From assembly GCF_020283565.1 (NCBI RefSeq), contig NC_060063.1, forward strand, positions 48,382,856 to 48,446,855: a stretch of 64,000 nt of DNA. Reading direction: 5' to 3'. Each line of letters starts with the position of its first letter. The stretch's first letter is position 1. Below the pieces are notes generated by a model. It saw nothing but the letters and a program-made list of their open reading frames with translations, was not told the origin of the DNA and ran no database searches. Source of the DNA: Trifolium pratense. Its lineage: Eukaryota > Streptophyta > Magnoliopsida > Fabales > Fabaceae. Position numbers and translations under genes: made by a program. This document shows positions 36,001 through 48,652 of this stretch, piece by piece.

Positions 36001-37435
36001 CACAATGATAAAAACTGAGTTTACATAATATTTTTTCAAGCATGTGCAATATATATTGGGGTATATAGTTTTCTCATTTATTTATGCCTTTTAATTTTAT
36101 AACTAGGGCTTTTATTTATTGTTATTTGTTGTTTGGGATTTTATTCTATTTTAGATTATCTAATATCTAATTCTAGCTTAGAATATAAATAACTTTTTTC
36201 GGGAGCTCAGTGTTATTGGGTCTATAATAAATAGACCTTCATTGTGAGTATTTTATAAGCTTTTTGTAATTACATGATATCAAGCTTACTTCAGTAGTGA
36301 CTAGCTTATATTTGAGTTAGAGGAACATTATCTTGTAAAGAAATACTATAGGTTTGTCAAGGAAGCACCTTGTCAAAATTAACACTATAGTCTCATCTAA
36401 AGAGAAACTTCTGAGGAGTGCTAGCAACACACTCTTTAACAAACACACTCTAACACACTCTCTTCTATTGGTTAAAATTTATATGGGTCCCATAAAAGTT
36501 ATATGGGTCCACATTTTTTTATGGCACCCATGTGAATTTCAACCAATAAAAAAGAGTGTGTTGGAGTGTGTTTGTTAAAGAGTGTGTTGCTAGCATTATT
36601 CTTTAGCTTAATTAAGGGTGGATATACCCTTGCTATTTTTATAGGAGTCTTTTTACTTTTTCTTCAAGTAATTCTCAACAACAAAAATATCAGAGAAATC
36701 AGTAACCATCAGATGCAATTATAACACTACTCAGTAACAAAAAGATGAATAAGTATGCAGAATTTAAAAGAATAAATAAGAGTACCTTTTGAAAACAGAA
36801 ATGTTCCTAAATAAAGGAGCATAAAGATTAGGATCTTCATTCACAAAAGTAGCATGATCAATCTCTTTCTTAGCATACACAAGGGCCTCAGTAGGTGACA
36901 ACAACCTAATGTCCGTCTGCGATATACACATCCAGTAAAATATTGGTAATGTCTCAACTCATTAATCATATACTTCAAAACAATAAACAACTAAATTCAT
37001 AATCTAATCAACTTCTACCTGCTTACCAGAAGAAACTATTGCATTAGCAACCTTTTTATCCTTCTTTGGTTGCGCCCGATTATCTACAGATTCTACACTA
37101 TCTTGCTCAACTGATGCCGATTGAACAAACTTATTAGTCGAATTAGGCGAATCAACCGAGTAAGGAAGAGTGAACTGAACCTCTTGAAGTATATCTCCTT
37201 TAAGAAACTCATTCGAATGAATAGTACTATTAGAGGATCGGTACAACGATGAATCATTTTCGCGAGGAAAATGCAAGTGTTTGTTTGGTGGAATTACATA
37301 ACAATGTACAAAAATCTGAAGCACAAACCAAAATACTGTAAAAATAGGTATAAGAAGAAACAATCTTCTCCAATCAATCTTGTATACAAAACGACAACGC
37401 CACGGTAACTCCATTTGTTGAAAAAACTTGTTCAT
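33024..37435 (-). CDS. Exostosin-family glycosyltransferase (GT47), four exons
   Basis: Exons on the minus strand: 37435-37019, 36916-36786, 34843-34495 and 33698-33024, with GT/AG sites and matching phases, giving 523 residues. A second donor 8 bases before the one used would break the frame, so 37019 was chosen. Residues about 24-47 are a single N-terminal membrane segment, as in Golgi type II enzymes, followed by a variable stem. The exostosin domain includes KVYIYRDGARPVFHNPYLKG, WFMKLMEEN, ARLFYLPYSARQ-like, [40 protein letters not shown] and CVPVIIADNFVLPLSEVLDW. The family makes cell-wall polysaccharides (xyloglucan, pectin or xylan side chains); the sugar here is unknown. Intron 2 (1.94 kb) has collected a SINE and a MITE. 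Confidence 0.92.
35739..35848 (-). mobile_element. Short SINE in GT47 intron 2 with 19-base target duplication
   Basis: The 19-base phrase TGCTTTGATTGAATAGTTT stands at 35739-35757 and again at 35830-35848. Between them lie 72 bases with a T run at the left (tail in minus orientation), 'ccctggttaggggaaaggg' and 'ccagcgttcgaccgc'. The same family occurs at 38411 and 38537. Confidence 0.85.
36412..36602. mobile_element. MITE with long inverted repeats in GT47 intron 2
   Basis: Inverted arms of about 70 bases (GTGCTAGCAACACACTCTTT at the left, its inverse at the right, with 'ttggttaaaatt' paired to 'aatttcaaccaa'). The loop has a direct repeat 'atatgggtcc'. Length about 185-190, non-coding. Confidence 0.85.
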
Positions 37436-38251
37436 CTAAAATTCTCAATCATCACATCACATAACACAATAAATTCCGCTTATATACTGCGCTTTTGTTT
37501 TGTAGTTCGTTTTTCCCGGCCTCTGTTCGTCTTGTGCAGAGACCGGTTATTATTAATGATATATTTGCTGTTCAAAAAAAAAAATCAACATGCAACTTCA
37601 AAAAACTGAAACCTTCAATTGAAATGCAAAAAATGAAAAAAGAAGATAAATTAGTAAAAAATAAAATATAAGCAGAAATAGATAATTGATTATAATTGAC
37701 ATGCATGGAAAGTTGAATCTGAAGAAGAATGATGCAGAAATAGGAACCTGGATCTGAGGGTGGTAAACGGTGAGGTTAACGGTAACGGTTGTGGTGTGAA
37801 GATACAAACGGTTCTGTTAGGAAGATGGTAATTCCAAAAGCAAAGACAAAAGGAACTGAGGAAGGAACAGAACAACTCTCAACTCTTCAGCATATTGTAA
37901 AGTCAACTTTTTTTTCTTTTTATACTTTTACTGTTATATATTTATTTATGGTAGCATAATATTCATCATCGTAAAATGCGGAGATAAAACTAAATTAACG
38001 GTAATTTAATTTGATATTTAATGAGATCGAATTAATTCTGTCAAAAATTACGTAAGATGAGATACAATTAATTTGTAGGAGATTTTGATTATTTATGTCC
38101 ACCTATCATAACTCAGTTGACAGAGACATTATACAAAAATTATCATCATTTTTACTTTGCATCGCTCCATTAACTTACACTCATTTTTGAGAATTTAAAT
38201 CCAAAAAACAACAAATCCTTACCCAAAAAAAACCTATTTTACCATGTTAAA

Positions 38252-38410
38252 AGAGCATACCGGTTGTTCTGTGAGCTTAGCTCAGTTGGTAGTGACATCA
38301 CACTATATGTACAGGAGCTGGGGTTCGAACCCCGGATACTCCACTTATTCACCTTTAAGGTGAGATTTCTAGCCACTAGGCTACTTGACCAAAATAAGAG
38401 TATACCGGTT
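38252..38410 (+). mobile_element. tRNA-derived SINE, first in a series of three
   Basis: The head 'gagcttagctcagttggtag' (A box) and 'ggggttcgaacccc' (B box) look like a tRNA, but the acceptor stem does not pair and a SINE body 'cttattcacctttaaggtg' follows. The target duplication AGAG(C/T)ATACCGGTT stands at 38252-38265 and 38397-38410. Confidence 0.85.
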
Positions 38411-38522
38411 TTTTTTAGTTTCACCCTCTGGTTCCCATGGGAAGGGGACCCTAGTAGTCCAGAGTTCGGGACGAGTTATGACATCAAGTGGTTCTAGTTC
38501 CTCCCAAATGCAATTGCGGGGA
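38411..38522 (-). mobile_element. SINE, second in the series, minus orientation
   Basis: Bounded at the left by the duplication at 38397-38410 and at the right by a third copy of it (agagcatatcgttt, 38523-38536). The left T run is the tail. The body shares 'ctggttcccatgggaagggg' and 'ctagtagtccagagttcg' with 35758-35829; its end 'catcaagtggttctagttc' is the inverse of the tail part of the SINE at 21262. Confidence 0.75.
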
Positions 38523-38536
38523 AGAGCATATCGTTT

Positions 38537-38622
38537 TTCTTTTTTTAGTTTATAACCCTATGATTCCTAGAAAAATGGGCTCTAGTAATTGAGACTCGAG
38601 AGACACTTTAACAAAAAAAACA
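38537..38622 (-). mobile_element. SINE, third in the series, minus orientation, decayed
   Basis: Starts with a T run and 'tagtttataaccctatgattcctag', ends 'gagactcgagag', then a fourth copy of the target phrase (agagtataccgctt, 38623-38636). Same family as the second SINE, more diverged. Confidence 0.65.
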
Positions 38623-38909
38623 AGAGTATACCGCTTGGAATGTTATGAGCATGACAGCCAATAGCAATTAGCCATATCATTCATAAACTCCCCAATAGAA
38701 AAAAGCCACATAAGAACAAAACACGTGTTTCCATCAAATTCAACAACAAAGCACACACACAAAGCGGTGAAGAGAACGCACAAAAACCCCGAGAACCCAA
38801 TTCATCATCTTCCTCTGAATCAAACCTTCTCACATCATTGTTAACCAGATCTAAAAATCATCTTCAATTTTTCATTCTGTAAGTTGTTTCGCCACTACAG
38901 AACTTGGCC

Positions 38910-41900
38910 ATGGCTGCGCCATTTTTCTCAACGCCTTTTCAGCCTTATGTTTATCAGGTAATTCCATCAATTCTTCTTCTTCTTCTGTTAACCTAGATTC
39001 TGTAATAGCTTAAATTAGTTTGAATCTAAATTAAAATTATGTGAAATTGGAGTGTTGATTTATGTTTTACGATTAATATTGTTATTTTAGTTAGTTTGAT
39101 AAGCTGGATTTTGTTGTATGATCAACAACGTTTTGTTTGAGTGAGTTCATGATCTTGAATTCGTGATAATCTACTACTTTGGGTGATGGAGCTTATATAT
39201 TTTTCTTTAGAATGTGCAAAATGAATTTGTCTAAAAGGGTATGTGATGTGACCTAGTTTTGTGGGATGTTAAAACTGATTAGTGTGTGTCTCACTGTTTT
39301 GTGTCTTTTGTTTTCATGCATTGTGGTCTCGGTAAATGAGTATGAGGGGATAAGAAGGTAATGAGCAGTTAAACTTTCAGATAATCAACAAAACAGTTGC
39401 TAGGAAATGTGTAGAGCTCGATTCCTCTCGAGTGTAATTTTCACATGGGAGAGTATACTGTGATCTCTCACTATTTTAAAAGAGAGAGAAAGAAACACGC
39501 GCGAAATTTTTATGAGCGAGTTTGAATAGTAAGCTATCACACTTTACTTACACGTGAGAGGGTCCACTTCCGTTACTAATACTCTAATTAAAGAAAATGG
39601 ACGTTTATTTTTACGCATTGTGGTCTCGGTAAATGGATATGAGGGGATAAGAAGGTAACGAGCAGTTAAACTTTTGGATAATCAACAAAACAGTTGCTAG
39701 AAAATGTGTAGAGCTCGATTCCTCTCGAGTGTAATTTTCACATGGGAGAGTATACTGTGATATCTCACTATTTAAAAAGAGAGAGAAAGAAACGCGCGAA
39801 ATTTTAATGAGTGAGTTTGAATAGTAAGCGATCACACTTTACTTACACGTGAGAGGGTCCACTTCCGTTACTAATACTCTAATTAAAGAAAATGGACGTT
39901 TCTTCGTATTTTGGTTCATATATTTACTTGTCATACCAAACACACTATCTGATTTTGAGCATTGCTTATTTTTTCAATTTTTTTGAGCATTGGTTATTAA
40001 GGGTGTCACCGACTCTCAGTACCACTGAACTTATTTTACGGATAGAATTCTATCATAAAAAGGAAGAATAACTGAAAATCTGACATTCTACACAATACAC
40101 TTCACAATCTCATGATGAACTTTTTCGTGTAATGTTGTTTAGAGCCAGCAAGATGCAATAATCCCTTTTCAGATTTTAGGAGGTGAATCTCAAGTGCTTC
40201 AGGTATGTGCCACTACCATGAATCTTAAATTTCAATCTTTTCTGTCATTATTTTTATATTATCAACAATTATGTAACGTTGCCTGTTATTTGGTTCTTGC
40301 AACACAGATAATGCTGAAGCCACAAGAAAAAATCATTGCAAAGCCTGGTAAGCTGTTGGGTACTTTTATTCACCTGCCTTTAGAATTTTTCCACCCATGA
40401 TCTTTCTTTGCGGACTTTAGATTAAAATTTTCTTCTGCTCGTGAATGGTAAATATAGGTCACATGCTTGAAATATGGTATTGATACAAACATGATTCTAT
40501 AGATAATAATGTTTGCAATGGAAGCTTAGGTCTATTTTTCATCCTGATGTTTGTCTGTTCAATATGGCTTATACTGGTCATGACACTTGAGCATCTTTTG
40601 GGGATGGAATAACAATTTATTTGGTTTGCATATATATAATAATGATCCTTTTGGTCTAAATATAGTGTTCTTTTTTGCTCAAAACCTCCGGGGTTTAAAT
40701 TATTTCCTTGATAGACAATTATTGAATGGTAACTCCCTAGTTCTTTAATTTTTTTATGACTTGCAAATCCACAAGCTTGTGAGTAAGCATGTTTGTGATT
40801 CTCTTAGCTCCCTAATTATTAAATGAACAAGTGTCATCAAGTATGTAATATGTATGAGTTAGCCTGAGCCCAAGTAACTTTTACTGCAATTTTGGAGATG
40901 TGCAGATATTTGTTTTTGGGATTTTTGCAATAGTCCTCACTGTAATAACGTTTTTACATATGTTGGTTCCTATAAAAAACACACATTTCAGTCTCTATGT
41001 ATATGTAACTTACAGTTGAAATTGTGGAGCACACCTATCAATATTTTAATTGAATCTGTACGCTATGGCAATTGTAGGTTCCATGTGCTTCATGTCTGGA
41101 TCAGTTGAAATGGAAAATGCTTACCTTCCAGAAAATGAAGTAGGCATATGGCAGTGGTTGTTTGGCAAAACTATAAATAACATTGTTGTTCGTAATTCTG
41201 GACAAAGTGATGGATTTGTTGGAATCGCTGCCCCTTATTTTGCCAGAATTCTCCCAGTATGTACCTCTCTAAATTGTTTAAATAATAGATTATTACTCCT
41301 TTTTTTCAAATTAAATCTCAAAATTCATCATTTGTTAACATATATTTGGATCTTGTCTGACTGAAATTATTTTCATATACGACTTATTTTCACATACAGA
41401 TTGATTTGGCAATGTTTAATGGAGAGATCCTGTGTCAGGTATATCTAATTTGTTTTCAATTGTTTTTCAAATTAATTTCAATACAAAGATTCAATTTCTA
41501 TGGATTTACTGGTTGGTAATTGTTATTTTTTAATCTAAGGACCGGAATACAAACTAACTTCATTTTGAATTTTCTGTAGCCCGATGCATTTTTGTGCTCG
41601 GTCAATGATGTGAAGGTCAGCAATGTAGTTGATCCGAGGGGACGTAATGTTGTTGCTGGTGCCGAGGTAAGATATTTGGGATTATTGAGACGTTTCCTAT
41701 AATTTTGTAATAACTTTAACTTGGTCACCACATGTCCGGAAAGCAATTTTAGTTTTCTGTTTTGATTAATATAAGAAATGGACACTGTGCTTGCACTCAA
41801 AGATGTGGCAATCTGTGCAGGCTGTAATGTCTACGGTGAATTCTTGTTTGTAGCAAAATGTATCATGGACATGGAAAATATTCTTAGGATGTATTACTTG

Positions 41901-43737
41901 TCCATATACTGGTCTAATTGATACACAATATCCTGTTCATAAATCATTAACAAATTCTTTAACACTTTGCATTTAGTTAGTATGGTTTTACCATATAATC
42001 TACCACCTCATTTAGCGCATGACTTACGTTTGGGGATCATTTTTTTTGTGATTTTTCCTTAAAAAGTCATTATAAACTTTATTATAACCATATTCCTTCC
42101 AACATATTATGTTTTCTATTGGAAAATAAATGTGGAAGAAGTTATAGTATCCTTGTCGTGCATATATATTAGTTCTCTAAGATTGTGTTCATATTGTAGT
42201 TATTCTTGAGGCAGAAGCTGTCTGGCCAAGGGCTTGCATTCATACTAGGGGGTGGATCTGGTATATTTTCTTGACTTGTATGCATGGTTATATTATTATT
42301 ATTATTTTTTATTTTTCAGTTTCCGTTGCAACTTTTTCCTCCTTCCCAGTCCATCGCCCAACTTTAAATGCTATTATGATTAAAGTCTACATTTGCAGTA
42401 TATTTCTTTTGTTTTTATTGCTGCACTCCTGTGGTATTTCTCATTGTAGTGCTCTTTTGGATTCTCTTCTTTGTTAGTTGTACAGAAAATTCTTGAGGTC
42501 GGTGAAGTTCTAGCTGTTGATGTTTCTTGCATTGTTGCTGTGACGAGTACAGTCGATATCCAAATAAAATATAATGGTCCTGCAAGAAGGACAATGTTCG
42601 GAGTAAGTAGCTTCTATTTCTAAAGTATTTCATGTTGCACAGTAAACAATGTACTTGTGAACTATTCTTTATGATGTGGGCTTGTGAAACGTGGTTGGTT
42701 ATTGCAGTAGAAACTTGAAATTCATATGTAAATGTTTGATAATAGTATGTCAAAATTTACATTTATGTTTTCGTGTGGATGGTGAAAATAGAAGTTAGCA
42801 CTTTGTAACCTATTTGGGTTACACCAAAAAGGGAGGTAGTTTGCTCCCTCCTCCTCAATAATTGTTGGATTCGATTCCAAGTCTTTATTCATTGCTGACT
42901 TCACAAGCTGACAAATGTCAGTGGTAATCTTTGTTATTAATTGAGCATATAAAACCAACTAGGGATTTTGATATTTTATGGCAAGGGATTAAAGTATAGT
43001 TCATGAAGATTTTGCTTGGGTTTCTTTGTCTCTTGTTAGTGCATAATGTTAGTTTCATTTCCTTTTTGGACCTCAGCTCTCGCCTATTTTAGGGAGTATA
43101 TCAGTTGGATAATTAAGAGTAATAATGTGGAAGCATACATTGATGCTATAATTAGGAGGCAAAAAGGAAGGGTTTGGGGGGACAGAGGAGGGGAAGGAAA
43201 GAAGGAGGAAGGATAAACTCCCTTGTTTCAACGTCAACCAAACCCAACCCCACCAAAAAAAAAAAAAGTAGAGGAGGGTTTCGGAAGATTTCTAAAAATT
43301 TGTCAAATAGGAAGGAAGGGGTTACGGGATTATCATAACCATGTTAACCTTGATCTTAGATCTTGATGACGTATCTTTCATATTGCATCTTATAGGGATG
43401 ATTTTGATGTGATCTCAAAATTGCAGGGCGACAATGCAGTAACAGCTCTTCTAACTGGACCAGGCATTGTGTTCATTCAAAGTTTACCCTTTCCCCGTTT
43501 CTCTCAGCGAATTGCTAGGTAATCACTCTGCTTGTAACAAAGTGTAGTCACAACATGAATTGAATACTGTCATGGATTATTCAATGATTTTACAATATGA
43601 TGATTCATTGACTGATTTTCAGGGCCGTGACATCGCCAAACATGAGGGAAAATCCAAAGTTTTTCATACAGATTGCCCTTTTCTTTTTCCTGGCATATGT
43701 TGTCATTGTATCTTCATTAATATTGACAGATGTATAA
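38910..43737 (+). CDS. AIM24-domain protein with C-terminal membrane segment, ten exons
   Basis: Exons 38910-38957, 40143-40202, 40308-40347, 41078-41256, 41400-41438, 41580-41666, 42200-42260, 42478-42602, 43427-43518 and 43623-43737; all GT/AG with matching phase, 281 residues. The AIM24 fold (mitochondrial biogenesis protein 24, formerly DUF124) is seen from FQILGGESQVLQIMLKPQE through AKPGSMCFMSGSVEMEN, GFVGIAAPYFARILPIDL, FLCS, LSGQGLAFILGGGS, LEVGEVLAVDVSCIVA and GPGIVFIQSLPF. A hydrophobic stretch of about 22 residues (FFIQIALFFFLAYVVIVSSL) ends the protein, so it could be tail-anchored. In yeast Aim24 supports the MICOS complex of the inner mitochondrial membrane; the plant role is unproven. 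No plain mitochondrial presequence is seen. Confidence 0.9.
39313..39906. repeat. 297-base tandem duplication in intron 1 of the AIM24 gene
   Basis: Two direct copies with a period of 297 bases (for example 'gcattgtggtctcggtaaat' at 39318 and 39615), both ending 'aatggacgttt'. They differ at only a few places, so the event is recent. The copies contain 'agagctcgattcctctcgag' and are non-coding. Confidence 0.9.
42790..42960 (+). mobile_element. Possible SINE fragment in intron 8 of the AIM24 gene
   Basis: A B-box-like 'ggattcgattcc' with an upstream 'tttgtaacctatttgggtt' and a following unrelated body. No target duplication is seen; weak. Confidence 0.3.
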
Positions 43738-44620
43738 ATTTCACTTTTTATTTTCTGCCGTAGTTTTACTTTTCTCCTGATTAATACTAGTATTGCTATA
43801 GGTAGCCTGGGATTCCTCTGTCAATATCGGATTTTTTTTTGGCAGATCATCTTTGCCATTTTTTTTTTTATAAATCTAAATTATATTATGTTTATCAGTA
43901 AAACAGAATTTATTTTATTTCATTAGTAGACATGTCTTTGCCGTTCTATGATGAATTGTTGGATTATTTTCAGCTTTCCAATTATATTATTTTGTCCAGT
44001 CAAAAAAAGAAAATATTTCGGAATATTTTCAAAAAGTAAGGTGTAAGTTATCATATTAATGTAAAATTGTAAACATATTTGTCTATACTATGATCATAAA
44101 CTGCTTATAATCATATTTATTTCATATGCATTGCCTCAGCATTTTAAACTCAATTAATCATGATTGTTACTGAAGATATATATTTTTTATCACATGTTTT
44201 TGAAGTCGTATAAATGATGAGTTGTGATTGGTTGATGGTAAAATATTTCACACTGACATGTATCAAAATTCTTTATAATCATAAATTAAAAAAAAAAATT
44301 CTTTATAATCATATCCTTGATGTATTTTAAAAATATCTAGTTAATGGCTGATCCAAGCGGTTTTGAAATTGAAAAAAAAAAGTTCTACAGAAATGATAAT
44401 ATAATCATATCTAGCTTATAAATCATTTACAATATTATTGGACCGGTTATTCTTAATGGTTCCAAGCGGTTTTGAAATTGATTTTTGACTTGCGTATGAA
44501 AGAAAATATAGTTGAGAAGAAAATTTATATTGTGTGTTCAAAGATTCATTAATAAAGATTAGCCACTGTTGGCGATGAAAGTATGAAGAGGTTCAACTGA
44601 ACCTCCTAAACTTTTAAAAA

Positions 44621-44672
<52 letters not shown>

Positions 44673-44714
44673 TCATACAATAATTTTGGATAAATATTCA
44701 TACAAAGAAAATTA
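43738..44714. other. AT-rich spacer with (TA)n
   Basis: No gene. Holds a TA microsatellite at about 44626-44669 and a short repeated phrase 'ccaagcggttttgaaattga' (about 44354 and 44462). Confidence 0.5.
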
Positions 44715-46121
44715 TGTTATATTACGGAAGACTTCTTTATAGACCACATTCGAATTCTTAATCATATCTTCACCATTGTCATCGATGATCAATATTTTAA
44801 ATCTTTTTCAAGAAGTAACTCTTGAAATTGCAACATACAACTGACCATGTCAAAACACTGGCGACGGAAGATATATCCTAACATGCTTTAAAGATTGTTC
44901 CCGACTCTTATTAATAGTCATCGCAAAAGAAATCATTATAGAAAATTGTATCCGTTGAAATTTAAAAGGAATTCTCACGTCAGATGGTGTCAGAGAAAAT
45001 CTAGGTATGAAAACCTGATCACCAATATTACTTCCTGAAATAATTTTTCCTTCAAGAGCACGTTTTCCCAATCTCGTAATAATAAGTCTTGTTCCATTGC
45101 ATAATCCTAATTTTTTATTCAAATTCCTTGATAGCATAACTGCATCTCCAACTTTAAGTCTCAACTTGAGATTTGGAAGTCCCGACGTAGAAATCGTGTT
45201 CAAAAATTCGGGAGTATGAACATCATCCATTGTTTGACTATCTACATTTTGTGTGAGTGGAGTATCATAACTCAAATATGTTTTTTCTTCACCAGGAATT
45301 AAAACCAACATATAATCATTTATTGTGTCGACTATTGAATTTTTAGGAGCTAGTATAGCTCTATTTTGGAAATACGTTATATCCTTCATGTTTTGTAAAA
45401 ATTGGGGATAAGTGCTTTCAACGATATAAGCAAGTGGATCACCTGAATTTGAAATCAATAAATCTGATGGAATGTCAAGTTCTAAATCATTGTCGTTGTC
45501 ATCTCCATTTTCTCCATCGCCAACACTCAAAACCCATTCAGAAAACAATCTTCTTTGTTCAACGTCAGCACTCGAAGCACCACCGAGAAGCCTCATGTTT
45601 TTACTAAATGTTAAAACTTCACAAAAATTCCAAAGAACTGAAGAATTAATAGTAGCATGAACAACTTCTGGCCTTGTACCTTTGGGTATTACTGGTAGAA
45701 TTTGTGTAAAATCTCCACCAAAAACAACAATTTTTCCACCGAAGGGAATGTGTTTATTTTTTTCATCAACAGACTTTAGAATATCTTTTAAAGTTTGATC
45801 AACAGCTTCGAAACAGTGTTTGTGCATTATTGGTGCTTCATCTCATATAATGAGCTTTGATTTTTGTATTAATAGCGTCAAAGGGCTTTTAGGAACTATG
45901 GTACATGTTGAAAACTCGTCAACATTTAGAGGAATACAAAACCTTGAATGTGCTATTCTACCGCCAGGTATAAGCAATGCAGCGATCCCACTTGAGGCAA
46001 CTATTAAAACTATCTCACCTTTTGAGCGTAATGCGGCTGACATGACCCTCAAGATAAATGTCTTCCCTGTACCGCCATATCCATAAATAAAAAACACACC
46101 AGGTTTGTTTTCGTTACACAT
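44715..46121 (-). pseudogene. PIF1-like helicase of a Helitron, C-terminal part, broken
   Basis: Minus-strand coding from 46121: Walker A (GYGGTGKT), VIVASSGIAALLIPGGRIAHS, then LIIWDEAP in which the Trp codon TGG is TGA (about 45840), then APIMHKHCFEAVDQTLKDI, GGDFTQILPVI, NLKLRLKVGDAVMLSRNL, NGTRLIITRLG, and TINKSREQSLKHV. A second stop follows SPVF, yet the sequence still reads HGQLYVAISRVTS, another stop, and on to NVVYKEVFRNI at about 44715. In intact Helitrons this domain is the 3' end of the Rep-helicase protein. The N-terminal Rep part is missing, so this is a dead remnant. Confidence 0.88.
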
Positions 46122-46998
46122 ATAATTGGTCGTAATTTATTAACCTATTTTATATATTAAAATTGTTACCTTCTTTTTTGGTACAGATAAAATTATTACT
46201 TTAATTTTGTTTAATAATATATACCAACCAAATATTTAGTCGGTATATACTGACTAAATATATAATATGAAATTGAATTATTAACTTAAATTAAAATAAA
46301 TATTATACAATACAATAGTTTAAATTTGTAGTAAATTTAACAAAATTATAATGAACTTACCTTGATTTCCAACATAAAGACCTGTAAGTTGTAACTAGTT
46401 GAGGGGCAGACTCCAGCCGAAAATGTCAAGTTTTTAGCTTAAGGCTTATTTATAAGCTCATACATGGCAAAAAAAAAAAAAAAATTCTTTTACAAGTTTA
46501 TAGTTTATTTTGATAAGTTTATTTAATTAATGTACAATTTATTTGTAAAAAAGTACCTCTGGCATCATGTAATTTCTTTTCTTTACAATTCTTGTTCGTA
46601 AAAAATTAAATATTAATTTTTTTTATCAAAAAAATTAAATATTAATTAAACATATCATTTTAAAGCCAATTCATATTTATAAGTTAGTTTAAATGCTAAT
46701 TTAAGGAAACACTTTTTTTAAACTATTGTAATTTTTTCATGGAACATGGTGAGTGCACGTGCTCTTTTTTCACGGACTAATATTTTGCTTTAATAGGGAT
46801 TTGGGATGGCAAGGGTTGTGTTATTAGACTTTGATTTGATGACATATTAAGCACAAATTTGTAAGTTATTTGGTTCTTAGAAGCTATGTTGAGTCTTTAA
46901 CTCTAGTAATCATTATAGTACAATGTGTGTAAGTCTGTTGAATACTTGAAATAATTGATTGATATCTGGTATTAATAGATCATCATGTTTTGCATGCA
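46122..46998. other. AT-rich spacer between helicase relic and UvrD-like pseudogene
   Basis: No coding signal. The missing 5' exons of the UvrD-like pseudogene are not here, so that gene is 5'-truncated at or near this interval. Confidence 0.45.
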
Positions 46999-47850
46999 GA
47001 TTCATATGTGGAAGCAATGTCTCTGCTGAAAGTAGTCCTATTGAGGAAGATGTTGATGTTGATACATCAAATCAGTTTACGAATATACCAGATTCTTTGA
47101 TTAATCTTCCAGCCAACTCATACCCACTTGTGATAACATTTCAGAAGTTTCTAATGATGCTTGATGGGAGTTTAGGGAATTCATATTTTGAAAGATTTGG
47201 TGTAGAATCTGTTGCTTTAGAGACCTTGATGAGGAAGAAGGAGGTGACTTATGACAGGTTTGATTCAATATATTGGCCACATTTCAATTCCCAGTATACT
47301 AAGACTCTAGATCCATCTAGAGTGTTCTCTGAAATCATGTCTCATATAAAAGGGGGTATGCAAGCACTGGAGCATGGTGATGGTAAGCTAAGTCGCGAGA
47401 GTTATGTTTCCTTATCTGAAAACTGAGCATCAAGTTTGAGCAAACAGAAAAGAGAGGTGATATATAATCTTTATCAAAGCTATGAAAAAATGAAGATGCT
47501 CAGAGGGGATTTTGATTTAGCTGATATTGTAGCTGATCTTCATCTTAGACTCAGAACTAAAAGATACGAGGGTGATGAGCTTCATTTTGTGTATATTGAT
47601 GAGGTGCAGGATCTAACCATGAGCCAAATAGCTTTGTTTAAATATGTATGCCCAAGTGTAGAAGACGGTTTTGTTTTCTGCGGGGATACTGCACAAACAA
47701 TAGCAAGGGGAATCGATTTTAGGTTCCAAGATATAAAATCTCTCTTTTACAACAAGTTTGTTCTGGAATCCATGAAAATGAATTTAATTTATTTTCAGGG
47801 TTAATTTTGTAATAAGCTTAAAGCTTAGTAAGCTTTAACTTGAGGGGGAG

Positions 47851-48267
47851 TGTTAGAATAGAAAATATTATAATATTATCTGGTGAGAAAATATCTCGAT
47901 TTGGTTTGTTTATTCTTAACCCTATAATAAAGGGATTTAGTTTAGATTTAAATTTATTCACTTGGTTATAAATATCAAGGTAGTATCATACTATTTGAGT
48001 ATGTAAATAATGTTGTTAGAATAGAAAATATTATAATATTATTTGTTGAGAAAATATCTCGATTTTGTTTTTTTATTCTTAGCCCTATAATAAAGGGATT
48101 TAGTTTAGATTTAAATTTATTCACTTGGTTATAAATACCAAGGTAGTATCATACTATTTGATTATGTAAATATTGTAATTAGGGTTATTGACATCATTAT
48201 CAATAATATTTTATTGTTCCTTATTATTTTCTCCTATTCTTTCACCTAAATTCCCCGAATTTCAACA
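47851..48267 (+). repeat. LTR1 of the TRIM-like array (1 extra 163-base unit)
   Basis: 417 bases = one 163-base unit (47851-48013) plus the 254-base terminal unit (48014-48267). The TATA-like 'gttataaata' is in each unit. Confidence 0.88.
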
Positions 48268-48652
48268 TGGTATCAGAGCCATGGTATCCCTTGAAACATA
48301 ATTCCGCTGCAATTTTCCCCGATATTTAACTCTCGATTATTCTTCGTTTTACTTACCTTTTTGTTCATATATGCTTTACTTAACCTTTTTTTCATATAAA
48401 CCCTAGCCGTCATTGAAATTTCTTGTTATTTTGTTACTTGTTTGTGATTCTTTAATCTGCGGGCCCCCGTTTGTGATATTTCAATCCGCGGGTATTTTTA
48501 TTTAATTTGATATGGATTCATCTCTTCAGTCGCTCCTCTACTGCTTCTTTGGTTGCTGCTCTTCGTTGGCTTGCTATCAATGGATTTAATTTATTTTCAG
48601 GGTTAATTTTGTAACAAGCTTAAAGCTTTGTAAGCTTTAGCTTGAGGGGGAG

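Larger units (their letters stand above)
37436..38909. other. Divergent promoter region of GT47 (minus) and the AIM24 gene (plus)
   Basis: 1.47 kb between the two start codons. Bases 37820-38250 are AT-rich without recognised sites. Bases 38252-38636 are occupied by three SINEs. From 38700 the sequence is the C/A-rich leader of the AIM24 gene. Confidence 0.5.

Noticed and set aside
37019..37027. Alternative splice donor at 37026 for GT47 exon 1
   Set aside because: It would shift the frame and give a stop in exon 2; the donor at 37018 keeps phase 0 and the expected family sequence.
38269..38345. tRNA gene suggested by intact A and B boxes
   Set aside because: The 5' and 3' ends do not pair into an acceptor stem, a SINE body follows, and the whole is framed by a target-site duplication.
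43140..43280. Purine-rich stretch in AIM24 intron 8 as a possible regulatory element
   Set aside because: It is low-complexity G/A-rich sequence with poorly paired ends; nothing specific supports a function.
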